Shown in pieces: positions 43,901 through 54,462 of a stretch of DNA of 64,000 nt; the stretch's first letter is position 1, and every line of letters begins with the position of its first letter. Under the pieces are notes generated by a model. The model was given only the letters and a program-made list of their open reading frames with translations, had not been told where the DNA came from and did no database searches. A program made the position numbers and the translations under genes. The DNA lies in NCBI GenBank assembly GCA_021307315.1, contig JAJSPD010000032.1, positions 1 to 64,000 of the forward strand, read 5' to 3'. Source of the DNA: Bisporella sp. PMI_857 (Eukaryota; Ascomycota; Leotiomycetes; Helotiales; Helotiaceae).

Positions 43901-44208
43901 GATGCAAAGCTATAGTCGTGTGATTTTCCATCCTGTCTAGCTGGTCGGTTCGAAATCAGTCGTACAATGGGATCCAGAATGCCAGAGGCGATCGCTTTCA
44001 CCTTATTTCCTGGATGCCCAATGAGTTCATTTTTCAGAGACCTTAAGGTAGATATTTGTTCTGATGCGTTTCTTGCATTTCGGATTTGAGAAGTCCATTG
44101 TTGAGCCATTGCGAGGCGGGACGGGATGGATGGGAGTACAAGAATAGCCTCGCCTTTGCTAACGGAGAAGGTCGTTGTTTGCGGTTTTGAGATTCGAAAA
44201 TAAGCCAC
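40910..44208 (-). CDS. VID28: Armadillo-repeat subunit of the GID/CTLH E3 ligase (Vid28/Gid5, ARMC8-like)
   Basis: Two exons: 44208-41971 and 41923-40910; intron 47 bp (GTAAGT.. CAG), 1083 residues. The first methionine probably is not the start: MAQQWTSQIRNARNASEQIS at residue 34 looks like the genuine N-terminus, giving about 1050 residues. Armadillo repeats are visible along the whole length (LQGLHVVASLAMGKI; VLASLRALSNLADSCAL; ALPVFKLLKHPDFEVQIAATGAVCNLV; the C-terminal EVRTCLCQLVVNLTW). ARMC8/Gid5 is the scaffold that connects the Gid4 substrate receptor to the RING subunits; the complex marks gluconeogenic enzymes for degradation in yeast. A long acidic/serine linker separates N- and C-terminal repeat blocks. 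The identification rests on repeat pattern and the C-terminal NVRERVKSAIWQM motif. Confidence 0.82.
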
Positions 44209-44797
44209 CGGTCATTAGAAATTATTAGTCAATGGACGCGTGATTAAGGGGAGATATGATTGATGTATAAAGGCGATTCCGAATGTATCAGGAAGAGACG
44301 GACATATGTCGATAAAGGTCACCATCAGCCTTGTCAAAATATGGGGAGGGGGGGCACCAGTCGCATCGCATCATCCACCCCATCACCAATGGCAAAGCTT
44401 AGCCAATAATTCCTTCTCGCAGAGCCTCAACATAAAATCTTCATGATCTACATCAAGAATCATATCAACGTATATATCCCTCTTTGGATTGGGCGAACCG
44501 TAATACTGCCAGAACAATAGCATCGAGCAGAACCATTGTCCAAGAACACCAGCAGAGCACACTCGAAAATCCAGCCTCTACTGTTCTATGATCAAATTTT
44601 CTTCACATATCAGATCGACCATCTTTGCAGCCTTGATCTAGGAGTATCCTACAGTCTCGCCCCCCTGAAGCTTCCCATATCTTGGATCCTGGGTATAGAA
44701 GCGCAAATCATTAGTCTCAGAACCAAGGACTGCATTCTTTTCCCACCCCACCTTCGTTCTTTCCTGGAGTTGAGATGACTTCCGCACTCGAGGGATC
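44209..44797. promoter_or_regulatory. Divergent promoter region, GID5 / Pho80-type cyclin
   Basis: 589 bp between divergent ATGs. No TATA box at either end. The cyclin side contains the uORF at 44775 described separately, and AT-rich/pyrimidine-rich leader sequence. Confidence 0.5.
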
Positions 44798-44816
44798 ATG
44801 CTTCAGCCTAGATTGA
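44775..44816 (+). promoter_or_regulatory. Short uORF overlapping the cyclin start codon
   Basis: ATG at 44775 opens 13 codons (MTSALEGSCFSLD) and stops at 44816, in a different reading frame from the cyclin ATG at 44798, which lies inside it. If the transcript starts upstream, ribosomes would have to leak past it or reinitiate, favouring the later in-frame ATG at 44825. Confidence 0.5.
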
Positions 44817-45980
44817 GTCCATCAATGTTCTCACAGCATCAGTATGGGTCAGTGGCTACTAGAAAGAATTCATTATCGGGTTCGCGCAGAAACATAGGGC
44901 CATCACCTACCCCGTCTCCTGCACTTGCACCCCCACCGCGACTTATCCATTATGTATCTAGGGGCACCCAATATTCTCCACCTGCACAGAAGATGAGCAC
45001 ACCTCCAGTGACAGCGTCTGATGAAATTGCACAGCTCCCTCGGCAGGAAGTTTCCGGGATGGAGGAACTGGCCCAGGATCCAGTGCCAACACCGGAAGCG
45101 CCTCCCTCTCCCGTTATACCTGCAGAGTCTCCAAGTCTAAAGAAAAGACAGAATAGAGATGATGCACCTTCTATTGTGCCTCCAAATTCTCATACTGGTA
45201 CTTCTAAACGCGTTAGGCCTGCGCAAGGCCCGGTGAAGGTTCTTCCAGCACAGTATGAATTGTGCCAGGTGGAGGATATGGTTATACTTATAGCCAATAT
45301 GATATCAGAACTTATAGCCACGAATGACGAACTTCCTCTGCGGAAGGGTGTCCTGACTCGATTTCATTCAAGGTAAAGATGCCGTGAAGACCAAGTTTCC
45401 GCCTTGACTGACTTGTGCCAGGACACCTCCAGGAATTTCTGTCTTAGATTATCTGGCACGGTTAGCGAAGCACGCAACCCTTACACCCCCTCTTCTTTTA
45501 TCCATGGTCTATTATATTGATAGGTTATGTTCACTATACCCAGCATTTACCATAACTACTCTCACAGTACACCGATTCCTGATTACCGCTGCAACCGTGG
45601 CAGCTAAAGGTCTTTCCGATCAGTTTTGGAACAATGCGACATACGCTAGAGTAGGAGGAATCAAAATAGCTGAGCTAGGTCTATTGGAACTCGACTTTCT
45701 CTATCGCGTGGACTGGAAGATTGTCCCGAATCCTGAGGTGCTAGTTGATTATTATCGGGGCTTGGTCGAGCGTTCGGACGCCTATGAGCTCGAGGATGAC
45801 GGCTCGAGCGAGGAAATCTCTGACGAAGGAGATGAAGGAGAAAGAGATCTAGCAGAATCGCCTGCCGTTAAGAGCGAGGCTACAAATGATAAATGGAAAG
45901 AGTGGATGAGTGACGTTTCTACACAGAGAGCCGTGAAAGAAGAAAACGCAGAATATACAAAAGATGATGGTGCGGAATAA
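44798..45980 (+). CDS. Pho80/Pcl-type cyclin
   Basis: Two exons: 44798-45372 and 45422-45980; intron 49 bp, 377 residues. The N-terminal 150 residues are proline/serine rich and disordered. The cyclin domain (about 155-290) spans YELCQVEDMVILIANMISEL, then across the splice FHSRTPPGISVLDYLARLAK, LLLSMVYYIDRLC and the helix TVHRFLITAATVAAKGLSDQFWNNATYARVGGI. This is the Pho80/Pcl6/7 type that pairs with a Pho85 kinase, controlling phosphate, glycogen or polarity pathways; which one is not resolved. The C-terminus is acidic. A short uORF overlaps the annotated ATG, and MFSQHQYG (ATG at 44825) may be the used start. Confidence 0.88.
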
Positions 45981-46460
45981 GCGCCTTAATTAGTTCATGA
46001 GAGGTTACGTCTGTTGTATACCCCGGTTGTCGTTATTGCATTTTAGCATAGGAAGGGAAACGGCGTTTTGGTCTGCTGTTGGGTGGTTTATACGAAAGTA
46101 TACGAAATTAGACGCTAGTACACGATTAAAGCATGGACATACCCAAGTGTGTTGATCTGGATGGGTTGTGCTGTTGCGATTTTGTAGATATGGCAGCTTG
46201 AGAAGAAATATAGAAAGAGCTCCGCATACTTGGTTGCTGGCATATTAGTGAATGGGATGAATATGCGCAAGCCTTTTCTTTCCGCCTTCATTTGTAGATA
46301 GACAGTAACCTTACCATAGCACTAATTTACAGGCGGCCATAATAGCTCGCCCAAACAACTTACCCTGTAAAAGGTTCAGCCTTGTACATTATCATCTAGT
46401 GAGGCTGAAATCTACTCTTGAGCTTCACAATCACAATCTCAACATCAACTAATATCCAAC
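45981..46460. other. Intergenic spacer
   Basis: 3' flank of the cyclin gene and promoter of the EMC10-like gene. No other feature. Confidence 0.5.
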
Positions 46461-47084
46461 ATGAAACCTTTCTGCGCTCTCCTCGCTCTCTGCGCGATCG
46501 CGCTTGCCATATCATCAGATTTAATTGACGAAACTGCCGTCTACATACAATCTCTCGATGCTTCATCATCACCTTCTCGGCTCGCAGAAATAAAGTTCAA
46601 CCCGTCGACGCTCGACGCAGAACTCTCATCATACGACGCGCCAATATTATCACCAGGCTCAAAGAGAGTGAGGATAGGAGTCTACGACCCTGTGACTGGA
46701 AGCTGGAAGAGCTCGACCTCCGTCACGTCCGCGGAAAGTTTTGCGAAAGGATTCCAGCCCACGATCGTTTTAAGTTTAGATGCACAAGGAGAAGTGTTAG
46801 GTGCCAGTTTAAAGGCGTCGATCATTGATGCGGGACAGACGAGAAATTTTGGACCAAGGGTCAGGGTGAGGAAGACGCAGAAGGGTAAACAGCCTTCGCT
46901 CAATCGGCCGGTTGTGCTGAGCCCTGAAGGAAAGGTTGCGGAGCCGGAGCCTGAGAAGACGATTCTTCAGAAGTGAGTTGGACAATTGGGTTCGTAGCAA
47001 AAAAAGTTTGTTAACATTTACAGGTATTGGTGGGTGATTCTTCTGGGAATCATGCTTTTGATGACTGCCGGCCCCGCCGAGTAG
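46461..47084 (+). CDS. ER membrane protein complex subunit 10-like protein
   Basis: Two exons: 46461-46972 and 47024-47084; intron 51 bp, 190 residues. Clear signal peptide (residues 1-18, MKPFCALLALCAIALAIS), a lumenal beta-rich domain with SKRVRIGVYDPVTGSWKSS and TIVLSLDAQGEVLGASLKAS, then, across the splice, a C-terminal membrane anchor KYWWVILLGIMLLMTAG ending PAE. This layout and the KYW..LLM.. anchor resemble EMC10, a lumenal subunit of the EMC insertase that places tail-anchored and multipass proteins in the ER membrane. Without the small second exon the anchor is missing. The alternative, another type I ER protein, is less likely. Confidence 0.65.
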
Positions 47085-48136
47085 AAGAGAAATGTTGATG
47101 ATATCCATTTCGATAAGGTTGGGCTCGTGATTTTCGAGGGGTCAAGCTCTTGCAGCCCAGTATCTCGGGACAGGATGAGCTGCTTCAGAAGCTGCTAGAG
47201 CTGCCACTGGACGGCTTATCCATGACTTAAGCCTAAACCCTCCAACTGCTCAATATATCCGATATCTAAAGATACCCTATCATACGAGCATTTTACTCAA
47301 TCGATACCCGATATCACCTATGTCTTAACTTTTCATTTCTGTATTGGTATTAATATATTTAGAAACGTCAATTCCGTATCTTCTCCACATGTGTTTGTAA
47401 GGCATCACATCTTGATATAGCTTCACAATGTAGTGAGAGTTTCAATACATTGCTCAGGAGTTTCAGGATTCCGTTATAAATTTGATTTCGTCGCCTGCAG
47501 AGACTTCCAAAGCAGGAGGATGAAGCACGAATTTGGTAGACATACAATACTTATAAGAGACAAGAAACGTTTCTGAAGGCCGTGGCTCTTGTATGGTGGG
47601 ACAGATTATCAACAACGGTCTGGACTAGACGCAACGAATCTTCTTAGTCCAAACTCTGGCAATCGTGTAAAGCAACAGGTGTTCCGTGGTCAAAGTAGAA
47701 ATCACTTGTGAGGCAATTAAACACGTCTGACTATGGCTTGAGCATACGGCCAAAAAAAAAAAAAGGTCAGAAACATGAAGCATCCTAGTTATGGGTAGCC
47801 TTCTACATAAAGGAACATGGTTACTGTAGTTCGGTTTCCAAAGCAATAGACCTGGGAGATATTGACCTATCGAAAATGAACTTTAAAAATATGCCAAATC
47901 GGTTGATGCACAATACAGATAATAAGAATGCCAAATTGAAACGGAGAAAGTTGAACGAGCTTTAATCACGTGTTGGCGTAGGGTGGCCCTCACCCGTTTA
48001 CGCGCCGACGCGTTTTGCCCTCGCCGGCTAGCAAAAGGCCCTTTTCACCGCAAACAAACATTCACCTTCAAACATCTCACCTGCAAAATTAGATTCCCAA
48101 GACCATCCCACAAAACCAATTCAAATCGACTTCAAG
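47085..48136. other. Intergenic, CHZ1 promoter at the right end
   Basis: No gene seen. A 13-base A run lies at about 47752-47764. The last 200 bases carry promoter motifs of CHZ1. Confidence 0.5.
47967..48013 (+). promoter_or_regulatory. CACGTG and ACGCGT motifs upstream of CHZ1
   Basis: An E-box CACGTG at 47967-47972 and an MluI cell-cycle box (ACGCGT, MBF-type) at 48008-48013, about 170 and 124 bases upstream of the CHZ1 ATG. MCB sites drive G1/S genes, which would fit a histone chaperone; functional only by inference. Confidence 0.45.
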
Positions 48137-48603
48137 ATGTCTGAGCAAAACGGATCTGCTACTGCCGCTCATGGCAACGAGTCTATCGTTGATTCTAAGG
48201 GCAAGGGCAAAGCCGTCGCCGAGCCTGAGGCTATGGAGGAGGACAGCTCCAGCGAGGACGAGGTTGACGAGGTACGTTGGACATGACCTGTGTAGCTTCT
48301 TTCGCCGCCTTCTCTTTCTATAATGCTAATCAAACTTTTAGGATGCGCCAGTCGGTAAGCTTTACTCCCTACCATACCTTAGCCTAAGTGCAAATCAGGA
48401 CTGATAGTTTGGCAGCCGATGAAGCCGATGAGGATAATATGGAAGAGATCGACACAGACAACATCATCCAAGACGGACGCCGCACTCGTGGTCGCCAGAT
48501 CGACTTTGCTAAGGCCGCTGCTGAGCTCGGCGAGGAGGAGGACTCGGAGGATGATGACGACTTCGAAGCTCCCGTGGATGAGGATTCAGAGATGAAGGAT
48601 TAA
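48137..48603 (+). CDS. CHZ1: Histone H2A.Z-specific chaperone Chz1
   Basis: Three exons: 48137-48271, a 13-nt microexon 48342-48354, and 48416-48603, 111 residues; introns 70 and 61 bp. The protein is very acidic (EEDSSSEDEVDE.. and EEEDSEDDDDFEAPVDEDSE) and carries the CHZ motif NIIQDGRRTRGRQIDF, which binds the H2A.Z-H2B dimer for delivery to the SWR1 complex. The microexon encodes D-A-P-V plus one base; skipping it would shift the frame before the CHZ motif, so it is needed. The length is close to other fungal Chz1 proteins. Confidence 0.92.
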
Positions 48604-49271
48604 ATGGCTTCTGGCCTCCCAATTACCCCTCGACCCTGCTGCACCACAGATCTGAAGTCAAGGTCTCCAAATTTTGAGCTTGCGCCAATTTGCCTCGAGC
48701 TTTGATTTCTGCCAGGAGAACAAGGAAGTGATGGGAGGCTGAGCAAATAATTCCAATCCAAAAGGTCTTTTTGTATCACAACTACGCATGGACAACACCC
48801 GTCTCTTTTCATCAGCAGCCGTCTCATATCTCATCGCATCATTGAAGCTAAGCTTCTTTTTCTTTATTAGCATTACGAAGGTTTGGGCATTCACGATATG
48901 ATGGAAATGAGTGATTGATCTGGTGGAAGGGAGGCGGTTGTTATGGTTTATGGATTGGTGCGGCTACATGTTTTTGCATTGCGGATCTGATCTCTAGACA
49001 AAAGCTTGTGAAATGCGATACGTTCGGATGCAATGTCTCGATGCGCCTCACTTTCAATGTGCGGCGATAACGGCTTTTCCATCAAAGGTCTTTCTAATTC
49101 TTCCGTGACAGCAAGTAATCGTGAGCTCGTGATCTGCAAGCTCATCTTTCGCAATGTGTCCTTGATTCAGAGAACCCATTTATATCCGAACCGCTGTGCC
49201 CCACAATAATTTAAAGAACAACCACCCTCATAATACTTTCCGCCACGCAAAGAATCCTACAACCCACGAGA
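48604..49271. other. Intergenic spacer
   Basis: 3' UTR of CHZ1 and promoter/5' leader of BET1; no other feature. Confidence 0.5.
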
Positions 49272-50048
49272 ATGTCACAAAGGTACGTCCACCCTCTTCC
49301 GCCCTCCGGAGGCCCTTCTTCTTACGACATGGAAACAAACATTCTGATCTCACCAGATTCGGCTCCTCAACGCTGCACCAGCGCGATCCGCGCTCCGCCC
49401 TCTTCGGGAACTACGACGGCCAGCCCTCATCGTCGCACGCCCCCTCGAGGAACGCGAATAACTCGAGCCCCAGCTATGCGTATCCCGGGTCGGCGCAGAA
49501 CCTGGGCGTGAATGGATCAGGAGGAGCAGGAGGGCTGGGAGGGGGCTACCGACCCGCGACCCCGAATTCGAGGGGCCAGTACAGCGATGCGACGCTGAAT
49601 GAGCTGGAGAGCCAGAACGATGGCGAGGTGTCGGGCATTTTGGGAAAGGTTCGCTTGTTGAAGGATGTGAGTTCTACTCTTTTGTTGGGTTATTTGTTGT
49701 TGTTCCCCTAGAGTCGGGATGGGGCTGATGTGGTTAGATGACCATTGCGATTGGGGACGAGATTCGGGATAGTACGGCGCTGGCGGAGAAGATGGTGAGT
49801 TTTTTTTCTTCTCTTCTCCTTCTTTCTCGTTAGAGCTCTTCATCGAGAGAGAGAGATGCCGTGGTATGTGTGATCTCGGAGAGGCTGATGGGAAACAGAA
49901 TGATTCGTTTGACGGGACCCGTGTGAGGCTGCGCGGCACCATGAACCGGATGCTGCTTATGGCGGAGCGGACGGGGGTGGGCTGGAAGGTCTGGCTTGCG
50001 TTTTTTGCGGCCGTGGCCTTGCTGTTCTGGTACGTCTGGTTATTTTAG
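49272..50048 (+). CDS. BET1: ER-to-Golgi v-SNARE Bet1
   Basis: Four exons: 49272-49282 (11 nt), 49357-49666, 49738-49794 and 49899-50048, 175 residues; introns 74, 71 and 104 bp. The RSALFGNYDG motif near the N-terminus is typical of Bet1. A glycine/serine-rich linker is followed by the SNARE motif from about residue 87 (ATLNELESQNDGEVSGILGKVRLLKDMTIAIGDEIRDSTALAEKM), then a C-terminal anchor GWKVWLAFFAAVALLFWYVWLF. Bet1 is a Qc-SNARE in the Sed5-Bos1-Bet1-Sec22 complex that fuses COPII vesicles with the early Golgi. The SNARE core is split across three exons. Confidence 0.93.
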
Positions 50049-50562
50049 GCCGTTCTGGTGGCCGAGCGTATATGCGGTTTTTCGACCATGGCCATTTGAT
50101 CCGCAAAGGGTAGGATGATTCTGCTGCTGGTTGCATGTGCATAAATATGGGCTGGCAAGGCTATGCTGGGGCGACAGATGTTTTACAGACGAAATACAGC
50201 CGGTGGTGCATTTACGATTGAGCGTTGGTTTTGAGAGCATTTCATGCAGATACATGGATTTTGGGTCGGCGTTATGGGGCTTCGGAAGACCTTGAGAAAG
50301 GGTTGTTGTATCATAAGGCATTCTAATGTGGCTAGAGGCTTGTTAATATTATATTCTGAATCTGAACTTGGTCGACCATTGGGTGAATTATCATATGCTT
50401 TTATCCGTAGACATTGGTATTCGCTCTGGATAGAAGGTATGTTATGTCTCATAAGCATATTTCAAGTTTATAGGCTTTTCATCTTTCAATTGCTTCAATA
50501 GAGTCCTCACACAGGCTCTATGCCAGGAACCTCTTCTTTCTCTTGACCTCATGATAGGCGGT
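50049..50562. other. Convergent 3' spacer, BET1 / APC15
   Basis: 514 bp between two convergent gene ends. Only 3' UTR sequence is expected; no feature seen. Confidence 0.5.
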
Positions 50563-51543
50563 TCAATACCTCCTCCCGAAACTCTGTCTCGTTTGTGGAC
50601 TGCTCAGATCCATACTATTCTGTGTCCCGTCGCTCCTCACCATACTCGACGCCGCCGGTGGACCCCTTGGAAATGCTGCCTCGCCCTCACTCTCATCCTC
50701 GCTACTACTCAGCTCCTCGTCCGTATCTGTATGCTCATACTCTTCTTCCTCATCTGCATCTGGGACATCTGCGTCGAGATCAACGTCCATCGCCTCTCCA
50801 CTTGCCCCTTCACCCATCCCGCCAGATAGCAAATCCTCTTCTTGCAACATGTGACTCGCATCTTCCTCTTCTAAAGCGGAATCCCCTTCGCCGAAACGTG
50901 CAGATGCTGGTTCCGTGCCCCTGACTAACGCTTCGCGATATGCATCGTCTGGTAATCTTGACGCGAGCACACCCCTTGGGACATCCTCTTCCTCCTCCTC
51001 ATAATCATCTTCTGCATCCAGTGCCGTAGCATCTGCTTCTGGAACCGCGTCATCCAAATCCACAACCTCCTCTCCCTCACCTTCCCCTTCTCCCTCCCCT
51101 CCCTCCCCCAACCCCATCTCATCCTGCATTTCCGCCTCCGCCAATTCTTGCGCCAGAGCCTCTCTTCTCAACGCTTCTTGGTGCTCTTCTAGTTCTCGTT
51201 TCTCTTCGCGGAGCTGGAAGAGCGATTTGGGGATCCCTGGCGGACGGATCCAGGAATTACCGTAGTCTTTTATATTGAGCTTGCGGCGGAGGAGGTATTC
51301 TTCGTCATGGCACAACCGGGTGAGGGGTGTGCGGTGGGATACATGGTGACGCCGGTGGACTTGCGGATGTTGTGTGGGGTGGGATGGGATATCTGAGGAG
51401 TCTTGAGGTGGATGGAAGGCTGGCTGTGGGTTGTGAGAGGATGTGTACCAGAGAGAGTAGGACTACATGCTGTTAGCCCAATATTTGGTTATGGCAAAAT
51501 TGAAACGCACGTCTTGAGGAGCGAGGGTTGGAAGGGAATACAT
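50563..51543 (-). CDS. Anaphase-promoting complex subunit Apc15 (Mnd2-like)
   Basis: Two exons: 51543-51511 (33 nt) and 51462-50563; intron 48 bp, 310 residues. The N-terminus MYSLPTLAPQDSYSLWYTSS is the Apc15p signature, followed by CHDEEYLLRRKLNIKDYGNSWIRPPG, the most conserved block. The rest is low complexity and strongly acidic (runs of E and D, about residues 140-290), as in fungal homologues. Apc15/Mnd2 helps the APC/C turn over the mitotic checkpoint complex and, in yeast meiosis, restrains Ama1. The first exon supplies the conserved MYSLPTL segment. Confidence 0.85.
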
Positions 51544-54462
51544 GTTGCTGATATTGAATTGCGCGATAAATAGTTGAGCAAGTAGCCATGAATGTTGTCA
51601 ATAGAAAGTAAATATTAACAAGGCTGAGGATCCACTTTAGCCTCACTTATCTTACTAATCAGATGGTGATTGTCCGGGAATGCACGTGATACGGCTCTTT
51701 CATCATGGTGTATGAAGATGCGGCTCTAGAAACCAGGTAAAGAGCTGGATGAACTTCATATTCAACGCTGCTTCATTTCTCTTCGACGTCGATTTAATTT
51801 TGTAATCACGTATTTACTTACAATATATTTCGGAGCGTGATGGACAACGTTACATCTAACCTGTGCGCCAGACATTTTGCGGAAGAAGACCTCCCACAAG
51901 AGACACTGTTTCTTTCTTGGCTTGCTGGCTGCGCTGCTATGCTCTGGGTGTCATTGCTTCTGAGATCTATCTGTAACACAATCTGCGTGACCGACCTTAA
52001 CCTGAACTCTACCATGTTGCGTGGCTTTCACGAAAGTGTTGCCTAATGCAAGAGCAAACACCAACTGCTCAATATGGACCTGATTCCACCGTTGCAGTAT
52101 TGCTTCCTCTGAACGGCATGATGCGCTGAACCCATTCATCATTCGAGCCTCACCATGCCACTTTGTGAATGGACTTTTTGATGGAGCCAGTTCGGGAACT
52201 GTGGGCTTGATTTCGAGTGCAGTTTTCGTAGGACTCTCCATCGTACCCGCACGCACACAGATATACACACATCATGCCCAAGTTAATGTGTCTCCGGCCA
52301 ACACTGTCGTCCTTCTGTGCTGTCATTTTTAGAGGCACGGAACACTCCACCAGGACACCCTAGTCCAACTGGTGAGATGGATTTTTCAGCATGTCTCGAA
52401 GCGGTCAGCATTCCCATGGTAATGGTGGTGGTGGTGATGACTCTAATGGGCAGTGAAAATTTCAACGCGCCAGATAATAAGAAATAGCCTGGATGCCTTC
52501 TGAGCGGAGGCGCCCGATACGTACACATGAATTTGCCCGAAATATCCCGCTCTCCAACTGGGCGAGGTGGCGTCTCATGCGATGCAGCCGGCCAGTTTTT
52601 TTCGTACGAAGGCTACACTCTCTGCAGTTCGCGGCCACCTGTCACCGTGGCCCTTTCCAGCCTACGACGTGGGGATAAGATGAGATGAGGATTCCTTCGG
52701 ACTCTTCCCGCAAGCTTAACGAAGCCATTGCATACTCATCCAGCCTATCAGAAGGGTACGATTGAGAATTGAAACCAAATATTCATGTGTCGACGAAATA
52801 TGCATCGGGGCGGTAGTGGAACGAGCCTCGACTCGCTGCAGCCAACAGTATGGGACCAACGCTATAAGAACACTAAACTCCCCCCTCCCTCCCTGGTCCG
52901 AAATCAACCCTGGTCTGGGGAGCTAGTGGTACAAGTACTGTACTGTAAGTAAATGCACTAGCACTTCAGATGGAGCTATCAGCCAATTGTAATGCTTACT
53001 TGTGGTTCATGCTCCAGATGGAGGGGTAAATTCAAGCTCCTTCACGGCCTGACAATCCCATGCATTTGACTGGCTCAAGCTGTTTTTAGTGACGCATGCA
53101 AACGCACCCAAGCTTCTTTTTTTCTTTGACCTGTTACCTACTTACTTACCAGCTTCACCCCCTCACCCCACTGACACAAGGCCGATGTCGCCCAAGCCAA
53201 GCCCCATCCCCTCATGCAAGGCTCTTGAAATTTTCGCCCATGTAATTTGTCCAGCTTTTTACCCATTGCAACGTCGCGGCCCTCCAATAATGGGGTATGT
53301 CGTGCGGCCATGCAGCCTGGCTGCATCAATTTTCATGTATCGACATGTGGGGGGCCAGCAGTACGTACTTAGAAATCCCGTACCGTAAAGCGATAGCACA
53401 ATGAAATCCTCGGAGGTGCGGGAGGGCAGAGAGAGGGAGGAGCAAGAAGAAAATATACTTTTTTTTACTTTTTGGTGTGACCCCCGGGACGTGTCCAACC
53501 CTGGACATTGCTACTTTTCTGGCTGAAGATCGTGTCTATCACTGGTAATCAATCGACGCAAGCGAACAGCGTATAGACCATCCAGCAGACGTTTATTTGT
53601 AAGATAGATGATATGTGCCGGCCGCCTGGTAAGACAAGACGTCACATCCAGCCCAGTTCACAGGGGTGCTGGGCGCGTGGAATGTGCATTTGCTGCGTGC
53701 ACAACAACAACAAGGAGGAAGATTCACAGCGATTAATGGTAAAATAATAGCAAACACCTAGCTCACGAATCGTAAAGCAGAGAGAAAGCAAAACAATTAT
53801 CCTCAATTACTCCAGATCCGCTATACGAAACTAGATCAGGCCAATCGCAGTACGCTTGTTCTTCCTGACAGACCGGCCCGAGTAATGTGAGAAAAGTCCC
53901 AAGTTGAGCAGAGAGAAAGTGGAGACCAGCATTCTAGTCTGTGATTTTTCCCTCCTCCCCCAAAATCTCCCGCTGGCCCTCCTCCCTCCTTCTTCCTTCA
54001 CATCACTCTCCAGTATTTCCAACAAGACATTCGCCCGTTGGATACTCGTCAGTTCGTGAAGGACAGTTCCCTCCAATTCGTAAGTCCTCCTCCTGGTAGC
54101 CCTTCCTACCATTGCTTTACCCCGCAGTATTGCCAACCATTCCAATCAAAACCCAAATGATGGCCATGTCTCTTCCAGTGAAACAGACTCTGGAACTACC
54201 TGCCAACACTTCAGGCTTCAATTTCTGATGTATTCACCCGTTCCATGGTCTTGGGGCTTTGCGATCGTCGTGGCTCAATTTCCGGGGGATATCTACCCGG
54301 TGTTGCTCTGCACAATCACAAGCAAACCGCCACCCGTCACACAGGAACCACAAAAGTAAAAGATCGATTGCATGCTGACTGTCTCTTGCTTTTCTCAGGT
54401 TCAATCACTTGTTCTTCAAGACACAATTGCACCACTCAGAATCCTGCACAGAGGGGCCTGCT
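51544..54462. promoter_or_regulatory. Long divergent upstream region, APC15 / GLT1
   Basis: 2.9 kb, the longest spacer beside an expressed core gene here. Several frames of 60-110 codons exist (for example 54145-53831 minus) but none has a recognisable family. Near GLT1 the sequence has CT-rich and CA-rich stretches (for example CCTCCTCCCCC at 53951 and CAAACCGCCACC), likely promoter or 5' UTR. An AGATAG (GATA-type, nitrogen regulation) occurs at about 53602. No TGACTCA Cpc1 site was seen. A spliced leader of the GLT1 transcript cannot be excluded. Confidence 0.45.

Noticed and set aside
50595..50924. Plus-strand frame opposite APC15
   Set aside because: It is the reverse complement of the acidic low-complexity tail of APC15, which leaves long open frames by composition.
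53831..54145. 104-codon minus-strand frame upstream of GLT1
   Set aside because: Arginine/serine-rich text with no family resemblance; likely the reverse of pyrimidine-rich leader sequence.
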